Assembly: GCA_014382345.1 (NCBI GenBank)
Contig: JACNJX010000106.1
Span: forward strand, 89,275-153,274
DNA length: 64,000 nt
Reading direction: 5' to 3'
Source of the DNA: Alphaproteobacteria bacterium
GTDB lineage: Bacteria > Pseudomonadota > Alphaproteobacteria > Rhodospirillales > Casp-alpha2
This document shows, piece by piece, positions 33,649 through 42,779 of the stretch. Position 1 is the first letter of the stretch. Each line of letters starts with the position of its first letter. Position numbers and translations under genes: made by a program. The notes beneath the pieces are model-generated. The model had not been told where the DNA came from. It did no database searches and saw only the letters and a program-made list of their open reading frames with translations.

Positions 33649-33849
33649 CTAACCTCCGGAATTCCGGGCGAAGCGCGCATCCAGATCTTTTTCCATTTTC
33701 GCCAGATTTTCCGGCACCGGCATACCTTCGGCGCGGAACGTCGACAGAATCTGGTGCAAACGGAATTGGATTTCGTGAAGATCGCCGGGCTCGCCTTCAA
33801 GCTGGTTCATCAGGTAGGCGATTTCGGTATCCAGATCGTCCATGGTCAT
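33649..33849 (-). CDS. Small conserved hypothetical protein (66 residues)
   Basis: Acidic, fully helical-looking protein starting MTMDDLDTEIAYLMNQLEGE. AAGGAGG about 7 bases before the ATG at 33849 is an excellent ribosome binding site and is the main support for a real gene. It has no cysteines, membrane segment or known motif. It converges on the sorbosone-dehydrogenase-like gene. Confidence 0.65.
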   Translation of the reverse strand: MTMDDLDTEIAYLMNQLEGEPGDLHEIQFRLHQILSTFRAEGMPVPENLAKMEKDLDARFARNSGG

Positions 33850-33929
33850 GGCGAGGCCTCCTTCTGGTGGGAGCTGTATTCTCGTATTTTCGCACAGCCT
33901 GAGGGATTTTGCCAGTTGCCCGCCCTGCC

Positions 33930-34358
33930 TTAAAGCGCCCCTTGGGCGGCGAAAACCACGGCGGCGTAGCGCCCGGCCTTGCCGATGGCGACCAGCACAA
34001 CGAACAGCCGAAAATCGACACGAAGGATACCGGCGGCGAAGGTCAGCGGATCGCCGATTAACGGCACCCACGCCAGCAAAAGCGACCATACGCCGTATTT
34101 AGAAAACCATGTCCCGGCCCGCTCCAATTGATCTGCGCTGACAGGGAACCAGCGCCGGTCCTGCCAGTGCAGGCAGAACTGCCCGAGTCCCCAGTTGATG
34201 CACGCGCCCAGCACGTTGCCGACGGTGGCCGCCGTCCACAGCCCGGCCGGATCGTACGTTCCCGCCGCCATCAGCCCGACCAGAACGGCTTCGGACGAAA
34301 ACGGCAGGACCGTCGCCGCCAACAGCGCGGCGACAAAAAGAGCGAGATATCCTTCCAT
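33930..34358 (-). CDS. YqaA/DedA-family membrane protein
   Basis: A 142-residue inner-membrane protein with four hydrophobic segments. The VTT/DedA pattern is clear: ATVLPFSSEAVLVGLMAAG, NVLGACINWGLGQF, and WVPLIGDPLTFAAGILRV with the conserved Pro/Gly-Asp-Pro. This small YqaA group is of unknown function; DedA relatives recycle lipid carriers. The ATG at 34358 begins MEGYLALFVAAL. It sits 20 bases before panC's end on the same strand. Confidence 0.85.
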   Translation of the reverse strand: MEGYLALFVAALLAATVLPFSSEAVLVGLMAAGTYDPAGLWTAATVGNVLGACINWGLGQFCLHWQDRRWFPVSADQLERAGTWFSKYGVWSLLLAWVPLIGDPLTFAAGILRVDFRLFVVLVAIGKAGRYAAVVFAAQGAL

Positions 34359-34378
34359 GAAAAATTCTACATGACGTC

Positions 34379-35218
34379 CTAGACAGAAACGTTGTCGATC
34401 AGCCGCGTCGGACCAAGGTTGGCGGCAGCCAGCACCCGCGCCGGGCGGGCGGCATTGTCCACAGCATCCAGGGTTTCCGCGTCGCGCACGCTCAGGTAAT
34501 CGAGGGACGTAAAGCCCCCCCGCAGCAATTGGTCCCGGCCCCACTCCGCCTGCTCTTGCGGCAGAGCGCCACGCCCAATATTTTCCGCGACTTGGGAAAT
34601 GGTGCCAAACAGCACCGGCGCGATGGCGCGCTCGTCCGGCGTCAAGTAGGCGTTGCGCGACGACAAGGCCAACCCGTCGGCCTCGCGCACGATGGGGACG
34701 GCTTCTATGCGCACCGGAATATTCAGGTCACGGGTCAGGCGGCGGATAACCAATAGCTGCTGGTAATCCTTTTCACCGAACACGGCCACATCGGGCAGGG
34801 ATTGCAGCAGCAGCTTCGTCACCACCGTGGCGACGCCGGTGAAAAAACCGGGGCGGTGCTCCCCTTCCAGAATATCCCCCAGTCCCCCGACCTGGACGCT
34901 GGTCGAGAAACCGGACGGGTAGACCTCGTCCGGAGCCGGCTGAAACAAAAGATCGACGCCTTCGTCGGCCAACTTGGCGGCGTCTTTGGCTTCGTCACGG
35001 GGATAGGTGTCCAGGTCTTCGTTTGGGCCGAACTGCTTCGGGTTGACGAACAGCGTCGCACACGTGCGCATGACCTTGGCGCGGGACTGGCGGACCAGCG
35101 ACAGGTGCCCTTCGTGCAAGGCCCCCATGGTTGGCACCAGACCTACGGTTTCCCCGGCCTGACGCCAGGTCCGGATTTCGCCGCGAAGATCCTCGATGGT
35201 GTGAACGGTCCTGAGCAT
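34379..35218 (-). CDS. panC: Pantothenate synthetase
   Basis: Joins pantoate and beta-alanine with ATP to give pantothenate. It has 279 residues, with the nucleotide motif PTMGALHEGHLSLV near the N-terminus, GVATVVTKLL and VFGEKDYQQLLVIRRL for substrate binding, and LALSSRNAYL as the KMSKS-equivalent. It starts 7 bases after the panB stop codon, forming a panB-panC operon. The beta-alanine source (panD) is not in the window. Confidence 0.97.
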   Translation of the reverse strand: MLRTVHTIEDLRGEIRTWRQAGETVGLVPTMGALHEGHLSLVRQSRAKVMRTCATLFVNPKQFGPNEDLDTYPRDEAKDAAKLADEGVDLLFQPAPDEVYPSGFSTSVQVGGLGDILEGEHRPGFFTGVATVVTKLLLQSLPDVAVFGEKDYQQLLVIRRLTRDLNIPVRIEAVPIVREADGLALSSRNAYLTPDERAIAPVLFGTISQVAENIGRGALPQEQAEWGRDQLLRGGFTSLDYLSVRDAETLDAVDNAARPARVLAAANLGPTRLIDNVSV

Positions 35219-35225
35219 GGCGGGG

Positions 35226-36074
35226 CTAAAGGCGGGGTGGATCCTTTTTGACCTTCTTCATGCCGAAGCAGTGTTCCATACCTGGGAAACGGCGCGCCTG
35301 CACGTCGTCGGCATAGGCCTTCGCCGCGCGGGCCACGTCCTCGCCCAGTTCGGCATAGCGTTTGACGAAGGACGGCGTGAAATCGGAAAACAGGCCAAGG
35401 GCATCGTCGGTCACCAGAATCTGCCCGTCGCACTCCGGCGAAGCGCCAATGCCGATAGTCGGCACGGCCACGGTTTCGGTGATTTCCCTGGCCAACGCTT
35501 CAACCGTGCCCTCGATAACGATGGCGAACGCGCCGGCCTCCGCAACGGCCACTCCGTCGGCCATGACCTGTTTCCAGCCTTCGTCGTCGCGGCCCTGAAT
35601 CTTGAAGCCGCCCCGGCTTTCGGCCTTCTGCGGCAACAGTCCGATATGGCCCAGAACCGGGATGCCCTGTCCCGTCAGGTGGCGAATGGTTTCAGCCATT
35701 TCTACGCCGCCTTCCAGCTTCACCGCCTGCGCGCCGGTTTCATCCAAAACCCGGCGCGCCGAGGTATAGGCCTGTTCGGGGCTGTCCTCATACGTTCCAT
35801 GCGGCAGGTCGACGACGACGCAGGCATGTTCAGACCCCCGGATCACGGCGGCCCCGTGATTGATCATGGCGTCCAGGGTCACGCCGCGCGTGGTTTCCAT
35901 GCCGTAAATGACCATGGCCAGGCTGTCGCCGACCAGCAACAGGTCCATGTGCGGGTCCAGCCACTGCGCCATGGGTTTGGAATAGGCCGTCAGGCAGGCA
36001 ATGGGTTTACCGCCCTTGCGGGCCTGAATATCGGAAACGGTCGTGCGCCGGTTTTCGGCTTGGTCTTCGCTCAC
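35226..36074 (-). CDS. panB: 3-methyl-2-oxobutanoate hydroxymethyltransferase
   Basis: Makes ketopantoate from 2-oxoisovalerate and 5,10-methylene-tetrahydrofolate. It has 282 residues. Visible: the metal-binding Asp in [14 protein letters not shown], the second in [11 protein letters not shown], the catalytic Glu in [10 protein letters not shown] and [20 protein letters not shown]. The start is a GTG at 36074, chosen for GGAGGATC just upstream; the frame extends further but with a non-family N-terminus. Confidence 0.96.
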   Translation of the reverse strand: MSEDQAENRRTTVSDIQARKGGKPIACLTAYSKPMAQWLDPHMDLLLVGDSLAMVIYGMETTRGVTLDAMINHGAAVIRGSEHACVVVDLPHGTYEDSPEQAYTSARRVLDETGAQAVKLEGGVEMAETIRHLTGQGIPVLGHIGLLPQKAESRGGFKIQGRDDEGWKQVMADGVAVAEAGAFAIVIEGTVEALAREITETVAVPTIGIGASPECDGQILVTDDALGLFSDFTPSFVKRYAELGEDVARAAKAYADDVQARRFPGMEHCFGMKKVKKDPPRL

Positions 36075-36271
36075 TGGGATCCTCCGGGAAAGTTTCGGGA
36101 GTTTATACGGGTTCCGCCGGTTTTCCCATCCCCGCCTTGCCTGAACCGGCAAAATAAACCGGCAAAAAAACACCGGAGGTCTTCGGAAGGGGGCTGGAAC
36201 GCCGGAACCCGTGTTCTATACTCCCTTCTTCCCGGCGCAAGCCTGACTTGGAAATAAATTTGGAGCGATCC

Positions 36272-37261
36272 GTGAGCGACACCGACCCCCAACGCCTTAT
36301 CGATAATTGTCTGCAAGACGCCTATTTCCCCGAACTGCCCGGCCACCAGAGCGGCAAGGTCAGAGAATCCTACGACCTGCCGGACGGGCGGCGGATCATG
36401 ATCGCCACCGACCGGCAATCGGCCTTCGACCATGTACTGGCGGCGGTCCCCTACAAGGGACAGGTGCTGAACCAGACGGCCATGTTCTGGTTCGAAAAAA
36501 CCAAAGACATCTGCCCCAGCCACGTCATCGAAGCGCCCGACCCCAACGTGGTCATCGCCAAGAGGCTCGACATGCTGCCGGTGGAAATGGTAGTCCGCGA
36601 CTATATGACCGGGTCCACGGAAACCAGCATCTGGCCCATGTACGACCGGGGCGAACGCGTACTGTACGGGCAAACCTTCCCGGACGGCCTGGTGAAAAAC
36701 CAGAAACTGCCAGAAACCATCCTGACGCCGACCACCAAGGCCGCCCAAGGCGAACATGACGCGCCGATCACGGCGGCGGAAATCGTCGAGCAGGGCCTGT
36801 TAAGCCAGGCCCAGTGGGACGAACTGGCGCGCCTGAGCCTCGCCGTGTTCGCACGCGGACGCGAGATCGCCGCCGAAAACGGCCTGATCCTCGTCGACAC
36901 CAAGTACGAATTCGGCCTCGATGCGGACGGGGGGATTACCCTCGCCGACGAAATCCACACGCCGGATTCGTCGCGTTTCTGGATCAGGGACACTTATGAT
37001 GCGCGCCTCGCCGCCGGCGAAGAACCCGAAAGCCTGGACAAGGAGTTTTTGCGGCTGTGGATACGGGGCCGGTGCGATCCCTACAACGACCCCATTCCGG
37101 AAATCCCCGCCGACACGCTGATGGCGTTCGCCGATAAGTACGTCAAACTGTATGAACAGGTCACCGGGCAAACGTTCGAGAAATCCGACGCCTCGACACC
37201 GATCCGCGACCGCATCCGGGCGTGTCTGGAAAAAACCGTGCCGGAATACTTCACGTCATGA
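36272..37261 (+). CDS. purC: Phosphoribosylaminoimidazole-succinocarboxamide synthase, long form
   Basis: Purine synthesis step joining CAIR and aspartate with ATP. It has 329 residues, longer than the roughly 250-residue short form common in alphaproteobacteria and resembling the long form of yeast and some other bacteria. Key segments: GKVRESYDLPDGRRIMIATDRQSAFD, VEMVVRDYMTGSTETSIW, DTKYEFGLDADG and TPDSSRFW. A GTG start at 36272 with GGAG about 7 bases upstream is preferred over a TTG at 36248. Its stop codon overlaps the ggt start (ATGA). A second, short purC may exist elsewhere in the genome; not visible here. Confidence 0.92.
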   Translation: MSDTDPQRLIDNCLQDAYFPELPGHQSGKVRESYDLPDGRRIMIATDRQSAFDHVLAAVPYKGQVLNQTAMFWFEKTKDICPSHVIEAPDPNVVIAKRLDMLPVEMVVRDYMTGSTETSIWPMYDRGERVLYGQTFPDGLVKNQKLPETILTPTTKAAQGEHDAPITAAEIVEQGLLSQAQWDELARLSLAVFARGREIAAENGLILVDTKYEFGLDADGGITLADEIHTPDSSRFWIRDTYDARLAAGEEPESLDKEFLRLWIRGRCDPYNDPIPEIPADTLMAFADKYVKLYEQVTGQTFEKSDASTPIRDRIRACLEKTVPEYFTS

Positions 37262-39042
37262 CCTTGCCCCGCAACGCAGCCCTTCGCCTTTTTGCCGGGG
37301 CGGCGTTGCTGGCGCTGGCCGCGTGTCAGCATGATGGCGCCGGGGGCACCGGGTTTTCCTTCTCAGGGTTGACCGCCCCAGAACCAGGCGACCCCGTCCG
37401 GGGCGAAAAACACATGGTCGCCGTCGGCCACCCGCTTGCCGCCCGGACGGCACGGGAAATTTTGCGCAAAGGCGGCACCGCCATTGACGCAACCATTGCC
37501 GCAGAGATGGTGTTGACCCTGGTCGAGCCGCAATCGTCGGGCATCGGCGGCGGCGCGTTCCTGATGCATTTCGCCGCCAAGACCGGCGCCATCGACAGCT
37601 ACGACGGGCGCGAGACGGCGCCGAAATCGGCCACCCCCTACATGTTCCTGGACGGCACCGGCAAACCGCTGAAATGGGCCGATGCCTCCGTCGGCGGACT
37701 CGGCGTCGGCGTGCCGGGTCTGCTCCGGATGCTGGAACTGGCGCACAAGGAACATGGACGCCTGCCTTGGCGCGATTTGTTCCAGCCCGCCATCAAACTG
37801 GCCCGGGACGGCTTTGCCATCTCCGAACGGCTGGCCCGGCAAATCGCCTCCGCCGACCGGCTGGCCGAAGGCCCCGTCGCCGCAATTTATTTCTTTGAGA
37901 ATGACGGCAGTGGGAAAAAGGCCGGGACCATCCTAAAGAACCTTGACCTGGCGGATACGCTGGAGCGCGTCGCCGATAACGGCGCGGATGCCTTTTATAA
38001 AGGCGACATCGCCAAGGCGATAACTGCCGCCGTGAGCCGCGCGCCGATCCGCCCCGCCAAAATGACCGAAGCCGACATCGAGGCCTATAAGGCTAAAAAA
38101 CGCCCGCCGGTGTGCCTGCCCTATCGGGTATGGCTGATCTGCGGCATGGGACCGCCATCGTCGGGCGGGCTGACGACACTACAAATTCTAGGCATTCTGC
38201 GGGCCTTCGATTTAAACAAATTTGATATCGAATCCGACGGCGAAGCGGTTCAGGCGCTGCACCTGCTTGGCGAGGCCAGCCGCCTCGCCTACGCCGACCG
38301 CAACGTCTATATCGGCGATCCGGATTTCGTACCGGTGCCGTCCGCCGGGCTTCTCGACCCCGACTATTTGACGCTACGCTCCGGCGAGATCGATCCGAAA
38401 AAGGCGCTCGGCAAACGCCAACCCGGCATGCCCGGCCCCGGCGCAACGCTCCGCCCCGCCGTTCCCGGCGGCACCGATAGCCTCAAGGGACTGTCGACGA
38501 CCCACCTCTCCATCATTGATGCGGACGGCAATGCGGTGTCCATGACAGCGTCCATCGAGCGCACTTTCGGCTCGCGCCTGATGGTGCGGGGCTTTTTGCT
38601 CAACAACGAACTGACGGATTTCAACTTCAAACCCAATGCCGGCGGTGGCCCCGTCGCCAACCGGGCGGAAGCCGGCAAGCGGCCCCGCTCATCCATGTCG
38701 CCGACGCTGGTGTTCGACGGCGGCGGCCGGGTGGTCATGGCCATCGGCTCACCGGGCGGGTCACGCATCATCGGGTACGTCGCCAAGACGCTGATCGCGG
38801 CGCTGGACTGGAAGATGAATGTGCAAAAAGCCATCGACGTCCCCAACGTGGTCAACCGCAACGGCCCGTTGGAAATCGAAAAGGGATCCCGCTTCGAAGC
38901 CCTGATCCCGGCGCTGAAGAAAATGGGCCACGAAATCCGCCCGCTGACCTACAAAAGCGGTCTCAACGGCGTCATGGTCACCGAAGACGGCCTGGAAGGC
39001 GGCTCCGATCCCAGGCGTGAAGGTGTCGCCCTCGGTGATTAA
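37258..39042 (+). CDS. ggt: Gamma-glutamyltransferase, lipoprotein form
   Basis: A 594-residue N-terminal-nucleophile hydrolase that removes the gamma-glutamyl group from glutathione in the periplasm. A signal peptide with lipobox LAAC (Cys near 20) predicts membrane anchoring, unlike the soluble E. coli form. The autocleavage site and new N-terminal Thr lie at 414-415 (GLSTTHLSIID), followed by GNAVSMTASIERTFGS. The substrate-binding EPQSSGIGGGAFLM and the late SMSPTLVF and GSPGGSRII loops are present. The ATG overlaps the purC stop codon. Confidence 0.94.
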   Translation: MTLPRNAALRLFAGAALLALAACQHDGAGGTGFSFSGLTAPEPGDPVRGEKHMVAVGHPLAARTAREILRKGGTAIDATIAAEMVLTLVEPQSSGIGGGAFLMHFAAKTGAIDSYDGRETAPKSATPYMFLDGTGKPLKWADASVGGLGVGVPGLLRMLELAHKEHGRLPWRDLFQPAIKLARDGFAISERLARQIASADRLAEGPVAAIYFFENDGSGKKAGTILKNLDLADTLERVADNGADAFYKGDIAKAITAAVSRAPIRPAKMTEADIEAYKAKKRPPVCLPYRVWLICGMGPPSSGGLTTLQILGILRAFDLNKFDIESDGEAVQALHLLGEASRLAYADRNVYIGDPDFVPVPSAGLLDPDYLTLRSGEIDPKKALGKRQPGMPGPGATLRPAVPGGTDSLKGLSTTHLSIIDADGNAVSMTASIERTFGSRLMVRGFLLNNELTDFNFKPNAGGGPVANRAEAGKRPRSSMSPTLVFDGGGRVVMAIGSPGGSRIIGYVAKTLIAALDWKMNVQKAIDVPNVVNRNGPLEIEKGSRFEALIPALKKMGHEIRPLTYKSGLNGVMVTEDGLEGGSDPRREGVALGD

Positions 39043-39051
39043 AAAGGCCCT

Positions 39052-39831
39052 TTATTTCTTGGCTACGACAAACACCCGGCGGAATGGATACAGTGTCTTG
39101 CCGTCGGGGCGTTTCGGATAGGCCTTTCGGGTCAGTTCCGAATAGGCGGCGAAGAAGGCTTCCGCTTCCTCTTCATCGAGCACATCCAGCAGCGGTTTCA
39201 GGGCCGAGCCCTTGAGCCATTCGGCGGCCGCGTTTTCACCTTCCAACGCCTGCATATAGATGGTTTCCCAGATATCCAGATGGGACGCCACCGGCGACAA
39301 TGCATCGTAATAAAGCGATAGTTCCCCGACCGGGTCCGGGCGCATGACCGGCTCGATCTTGTTCCGCCACGGTCCCATCGCCTCCTTGATGAGCATATGC
39401 GACGGCGCCGCGTAATTTCCCGGCATCTGCACCGCCAGCACGCCGCCGGGCTTGAGGTGGGCCAAAAGGCGCGGGAACAGCACCGCATGATCGTCCAGCC
39501 AATGCAACGCCGCGTTAGAAAACAGAACATCCGCCCCCTCACCCGGCGTCCAGGTGTTGAGGTCGGCCTCAACCCAGTTCAGTCCGGGCAGGTCTTTCGC
39601 CGCTTGTTCCAGCATCCCGGCGGAGCCATCGACGCCGGTGATGCCCGCCTTCGGCCAGCGCTCGGCCAGAAGCCGGGTGCTGTTGCCGGGGCCGCAGCCG
39701 AGATCGAATACGGTTTCGGGGCCTTGTTCGTCGATACGCGCGACATCGACGCGGGCCAACAGGTCGATCGCCGGGCGTAGCCGGTGGCCGCCGAATTTCA
39801 GGTATTGGCCGGGATTCCAAGCGTGGCGCAT
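39052..39831 (-). CDS. tam: Trans-aconitate 2-methyltransferase
   Basis: A SAM-dependent class I methyltransferase of 259 residues that detoxifies trans-aconitate by esterification. Family marks: WNPGQYLKFGGHRLRPAIDLLARV at the N-terminus, the SAM loop FDLGCGPGNSTRLL, GVDGSAGMLEQA and SNAALHWLDDHAVLFPRLL. It lies 4 bases after the histidine kinase stop codon on the same strand, so it may be the last gene of that run. Confidence 0.9.
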   Translation of the reverse strand: MRHAWNPGQYLKFGGHRLRPAIDLLARVDVARIDEQGPETVFDLGCGPGNSTRLLAERWPKAGITGVDGSAGMLEQAAKDLPGLNWVEADLNTWTPGEGADVLFSNAALHWLDDHAVLFPRLLAHLKPGGVLAVQMPGNYAAPSHMLIKEAMGPWRNKIEPVMRPDPVGELSLYYDALSPVASHLDIWETIYMQALEGENAAAEWLKGSALKPLLDVLDEEEAEAFFAAYSELTRKAYPKRPDGKTLYPFRRVFVVAKK

Positions 39832-39835
39832 GGGG

Positions 39836-41293
39836 TTATCCTTCTTCGTTTTGACTATACGGCAGGCGAATGCGGAACACCGCGCCGCCCAAGGAACCGC
39901 CAAGGGCTTCCCCGGCAATCCCGGCGTCTTGCGTTCCCCCGGCATCCATCAACACCACGTCGCCGCCGTGCGCGCGGGCGATATCGCGGACGATCACCAG
40001 CCCCAGCCCGGTGCCGCCGTCCCTGGACGATCCGGCGAAGGGCTGGAACAGCTTTTCTTTTGCCTCTGCAACAAAACCGGGGCCGTCATCAGCGACGTCG
40101 ATGCAGATCCATCCGTCGTCGCGGGATTCACGGATGCGGACACGCCCGGCGCCCGCTTCCAGTGCATTCCGGCCCAGGTTGTTCAACACCCGGAACAGCA
40201 TTTCCCGGTCCGCCTTGATCTCGATTTCGGCGGCTATTTCGTTTTCCCAGCGGACGGTTTTCCCGTCCTTGTCATAGGACGTGACCGTGGTCCCCGCTTC
40301 CGCGACAAGGCCGGACAGGGCGAAAATTTCCAGATCCGGTTGCAGCTTGGCGTCGCTGACGAAGTTCAGGGTCTGGCTGCACAGGTTCGTCGCCCGGTCG
40401 ATGGCGTCCATCAGCCGCGGCATGGTTTCCTTGACCTCGGGGTCGTCCACGTTGGCCAGCCGGTCGGACGCCAGCACCGCCGTCGCCAGGGTATTGCGCA
40501 GATCGTGGTTGATCTTGGCGACCGCCGTACCCAGCGCCGCCAGCCGCGTTTTCTGCTGCAGGGCACCCCGGACTTCGTCCTGCATCACGGCCAATTCCCG
40601 TTGGGCGACGCCGACCTCATCGGCCCGCGTGCTGGGCTCGATGGTCCGGGTTTCATCTTCCGGCGATTCCCTAAACCGCGCCATGTTGCCGGTGATGACT
40701 CGCATGGGCCGCACCATCAGCCATTGCAGGCTTAAATACACCAGCGTCGCGGTGAACAGCGAGATGACGATGGAGAGGTTAAAAATCCGCCGCGAATAGT
40801 CCCACATGGCGGTGCGCATGGCCGCCTCGTCGATCAGGATTTCGATCGTCACGCTGGGATCCTTGGGTGACGGGCCGACGACCCGCAGCACCCGGTTTTT
40901 GCTTTGCGCCAAAGTCTCGAAAGCGTCGCGGATAAAGCCAAAAAAAGAATCGATATGCATGTCGACCATCAGGTCCACATTCGGCGGCATGTCCTTGGAC
41001 AGCATCAACATGCGCCTCTCGGGGCGGTTCAGGACGATGCCGTAGGCTTCCGTATGCTTGAGCAGGGCCTGCTCCAGGGATTTGCTGATTTTTTGGTCCC
41101 GCATGCCTTCCACCGCCAGCATCGACAGGTGCGCCCTGGCCAGGTTTTCCTCCAGATAGACCTTGCGGTAGCGCGCGATGGACGGCGTCCAGATCAGAAA
41201 TTCCGCCAGCATGACGAAAAACATGGTCAATACCAGCAACCGGAACGACAGGCCGTGCAGGAAATTGGGCCGTTGCAGGGAAGGGTCGGACAT
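39836..41293 (-). CDS. Membrane sensor histidine kinase
   Basis: A 485-residue protein. Two membrane helices (about 17-37 and 172-192) bracket a periplasmic sensor domain of roughly 130 residues. A HAMP-like linker (about 193-245) follows. The phosphoacceptor is His263 in INHDLRNTL, and the HATPase domain shows NNLGRNALEAG (N box), DVADDGPGF (G1) and GGTGLGLVIVRDI (G2). No response regulator gene is adjacent. It lies between a flavoprotein reductase and tam, and could sense a redox or membrane signal. Confidence 0.9.
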   Translation of the reverse strand: MSDPSLQRPNFLHGLSFRLLVLTMFFVMLAEFLIWTPSIARYRKVYLEENLARAHLSMLAVEGMRDQKISKSLEQALLKHTEAYGIVLNRPERRMLMLSKDMPPNVDLMVDMHIDSFFGFIRDAFETLAQSKNRVLRVVGPSPKDPSVTIEILIDEAAMRTAMWDYSRRIFNLSIVISLFTATLVYLSLQWLMVRPMRVITGNMARFRESPEDETRTIEPSTRADEVGVAQRELAVMQDEVRGALQQKTRLAALGTAVAKINHDLRNTLATAVLASDRLANVDDPEVKETMPRLMDAIDRATNLCSQTLNFVSDAKLQPDLEIFALSGLVAEAGTTVTSYDKDGKTVRWENEIAAEIEIKADREMLFRVLNNLGRNALEAGAGRVRIRESRDDGWICIDVADDGPGFVAEAKEKLFQPFAGSSRDGGTGLGLVIVRDIARAHGGDVVLMDAGGTQDAGIAGEALGGSLGGAVFRIRLPYSQNEEG

Positions 41294-41324
41294 GGTGTCA
41301 GGCTTTTCTGTGTAAGGAGGCACC

Positions 41325-42779
41325 TTATCCGAACCGGCGCAGGAAACGGACAATTTTCCGGGTCTGTTCGGAAAACAGCGACGGCGTATAGAAGCTGCCC
41401 GCGGCCCGTTTGGAAACTTCGCCGAACGTCGGATAGGGCGCTATCATCTGCGCCACATCGCCGATCTTGAGATTCTTGCTCATCGCCAGCACCCAGGTCT
41501 GGATCAGCTCACCGGCGTGTGCACCGGCGATCCCGCAGCCGAGAATTTTGCCCTTAGGACTAACCACCGCCTTGAGCAAACCGCCAGTGGCGGCTTCGGC
41601 CTGGGCGCGGTCGTTTTCATGGAAGGGCCAACGCAGAACGCGGATGTCGCCATGCACCTTTCTGGCATCGGCTTCCGTCAGGCCGACCTGGGCCAGTTCC
41701 GGCGCGGTATAGGTGACCCACGGCACGTACCGGTGATCGGCCTTGGCCGGCCAGCGGAACAGTGTGTTTTTCAGCACCACGCCCGCGTGGTAGCCCGCGA
41801 CGTGGGTGAATTGCAGGCCACCGGCCACGTCGCCGATGGCGAACACGCGTTTGTTGGTGGTGCGCAGGCGGGCATCGACCTCGATGCCTTTTGGCGAATA
41901 ACGGATGCCGGCCTCGTCGAGGCCCATCCCGTCGACATTGGCGCGCCGCCCGGTGGCGATGAGCAGATGGGAGCCTTCGATCATCCGGACCGGCCCGTCT
42001 TCTCCGTCTTTCAGAGACACGGTGATCCCGTCAGTTGTTTTTTCGACACCGGTGATGGAAACGCCTTCGATAATGTCGATGCCGTCCGCGTCCAGTTGGC
42101 GGCGCACCACCGAGACCAGTTCGGGGTCGTCCTTGGGCATGATGGAAAACATCTCCAGCACCGTCACCCGCACCCCCAGATGCCGGTGCGCCTGCGCCAT
42201 TTCGATGCCGATGGGACCGCCGCCGATGACGATCAGATGCTCGGGCAGGTCGGGGCCTTTAAAGATGGTTTCGTTGGTGTGGTAATCGACGCCATCCAAA
42301 CCGGGGATCGGCGGCACGAACGCGCCCGACCCGGTGGCGATGACGAAGCGCCGGGCGGTGATGCGCCAAGATTTAGTTTCTGGGCCGTCCGCACAGTCTA
42401 CTTCGACCGCTTTGGGGCCGGTAAACCGCCCGTGCCCCTGGAGTACGGTAACACCCAACCCTTCGAAGCGTTCGACGGAATCGTTGGGGGCAATCGCTTT
42501 GATGACGCCGTCAATGTGTTCAAAGACGCCCTTTGCGTCAATCGCCGGCTCCGTCCCTTCGACCCCGAAACGCCCGGCATTACGGATATTTTCCGCCGCA
42601 TGGCCCGCCGCCAGCATGGCCTTCGACGGCACGCAGCCGTAATTCAGGCAATCGCCGCCCATTACGCCTTTTTCGATCAGCACCACGGACGAACCCATCT
42701 GCGACGCACCGGCGGCCACAGACAGCCCGCCCGCGCCGGCGCCGATAACGCAGATATCAACATTGAGATTATTCGTCAT
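41325..42779 (-). CDS. FAD-dependent pyridine nucleotide-disulfide oxidoreductase
   Basis: A 484-residue flavoprotein. The N-terminal FAD loop is DICVIGAGAGGLSVA, the redox disulfide Cys44/Cys49 lies in GGDCLNYGCVPSKA, the NAD(P) loop is VIGGGPIGIEMAQA, and the second FAD motif is VFAIGDVAGG. It resembles lipoamide dehydrogenase and mercuric reductase, but the usual active-site His-Pro-Thr is Tyr-Pro-Thr (APYPTFGE) and there are no C-terminal vicinal cysteines or N-terminal metal-binding domain, so mercury reduction is unlikely. It overlaps the preceding TVP38 gene by 11 bases, a pairing that recurs in many bacteria; the native substrate is unknown. Confidence 0.82.
   Translation of the reverse strand: MTNNLNVDICVIGAGAGGLSVAAGASQMGSSVVLIEKGVMGGDCLNYGCVPSKAMLAAGHAAENIRNAGRFGVEGTEPAIDAKGVFEHIDGVIKAIAPNDSVERFEGLGVTVLQGHGRFTGPKAVEVDCADGPETKSWRITARRFVIATGSGAFVPPIPGLDGVDYHTNETIFKGPDLPEHLIVIGGGPIGIEMAQAHRHLGVRVTVLEMFSIMPKDDPELVSVVRRQLDADGIDIIEGVSITGVEKTTDGITVSLKDGEDGPVRMIEGSHLLIATGRRANVDGMGLDEAGIRYSPKGIEVDARLRTTNKRVFAIGDVAGGLQFTHVAGYHAGVVLKNTLFRWPAKADHRYVPWVTYTAPELAQVGLTEADARKVHGDIRVLRWPFHENDRAQAEAATGGLLKAVVSPKGKILGCGIAGAHAGELIQTWVLAMSKNLKIGDVAQMIAPYPTFGEVSKRAAGSFYTPSLFSEQTRKIVRFLRRFG

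Noticed and set aside
41325..42779. Mercuric reductase
   Set aside because: No N-terminal metal-binding domain, no C-terminal vicinal cysteines and no mer genes.
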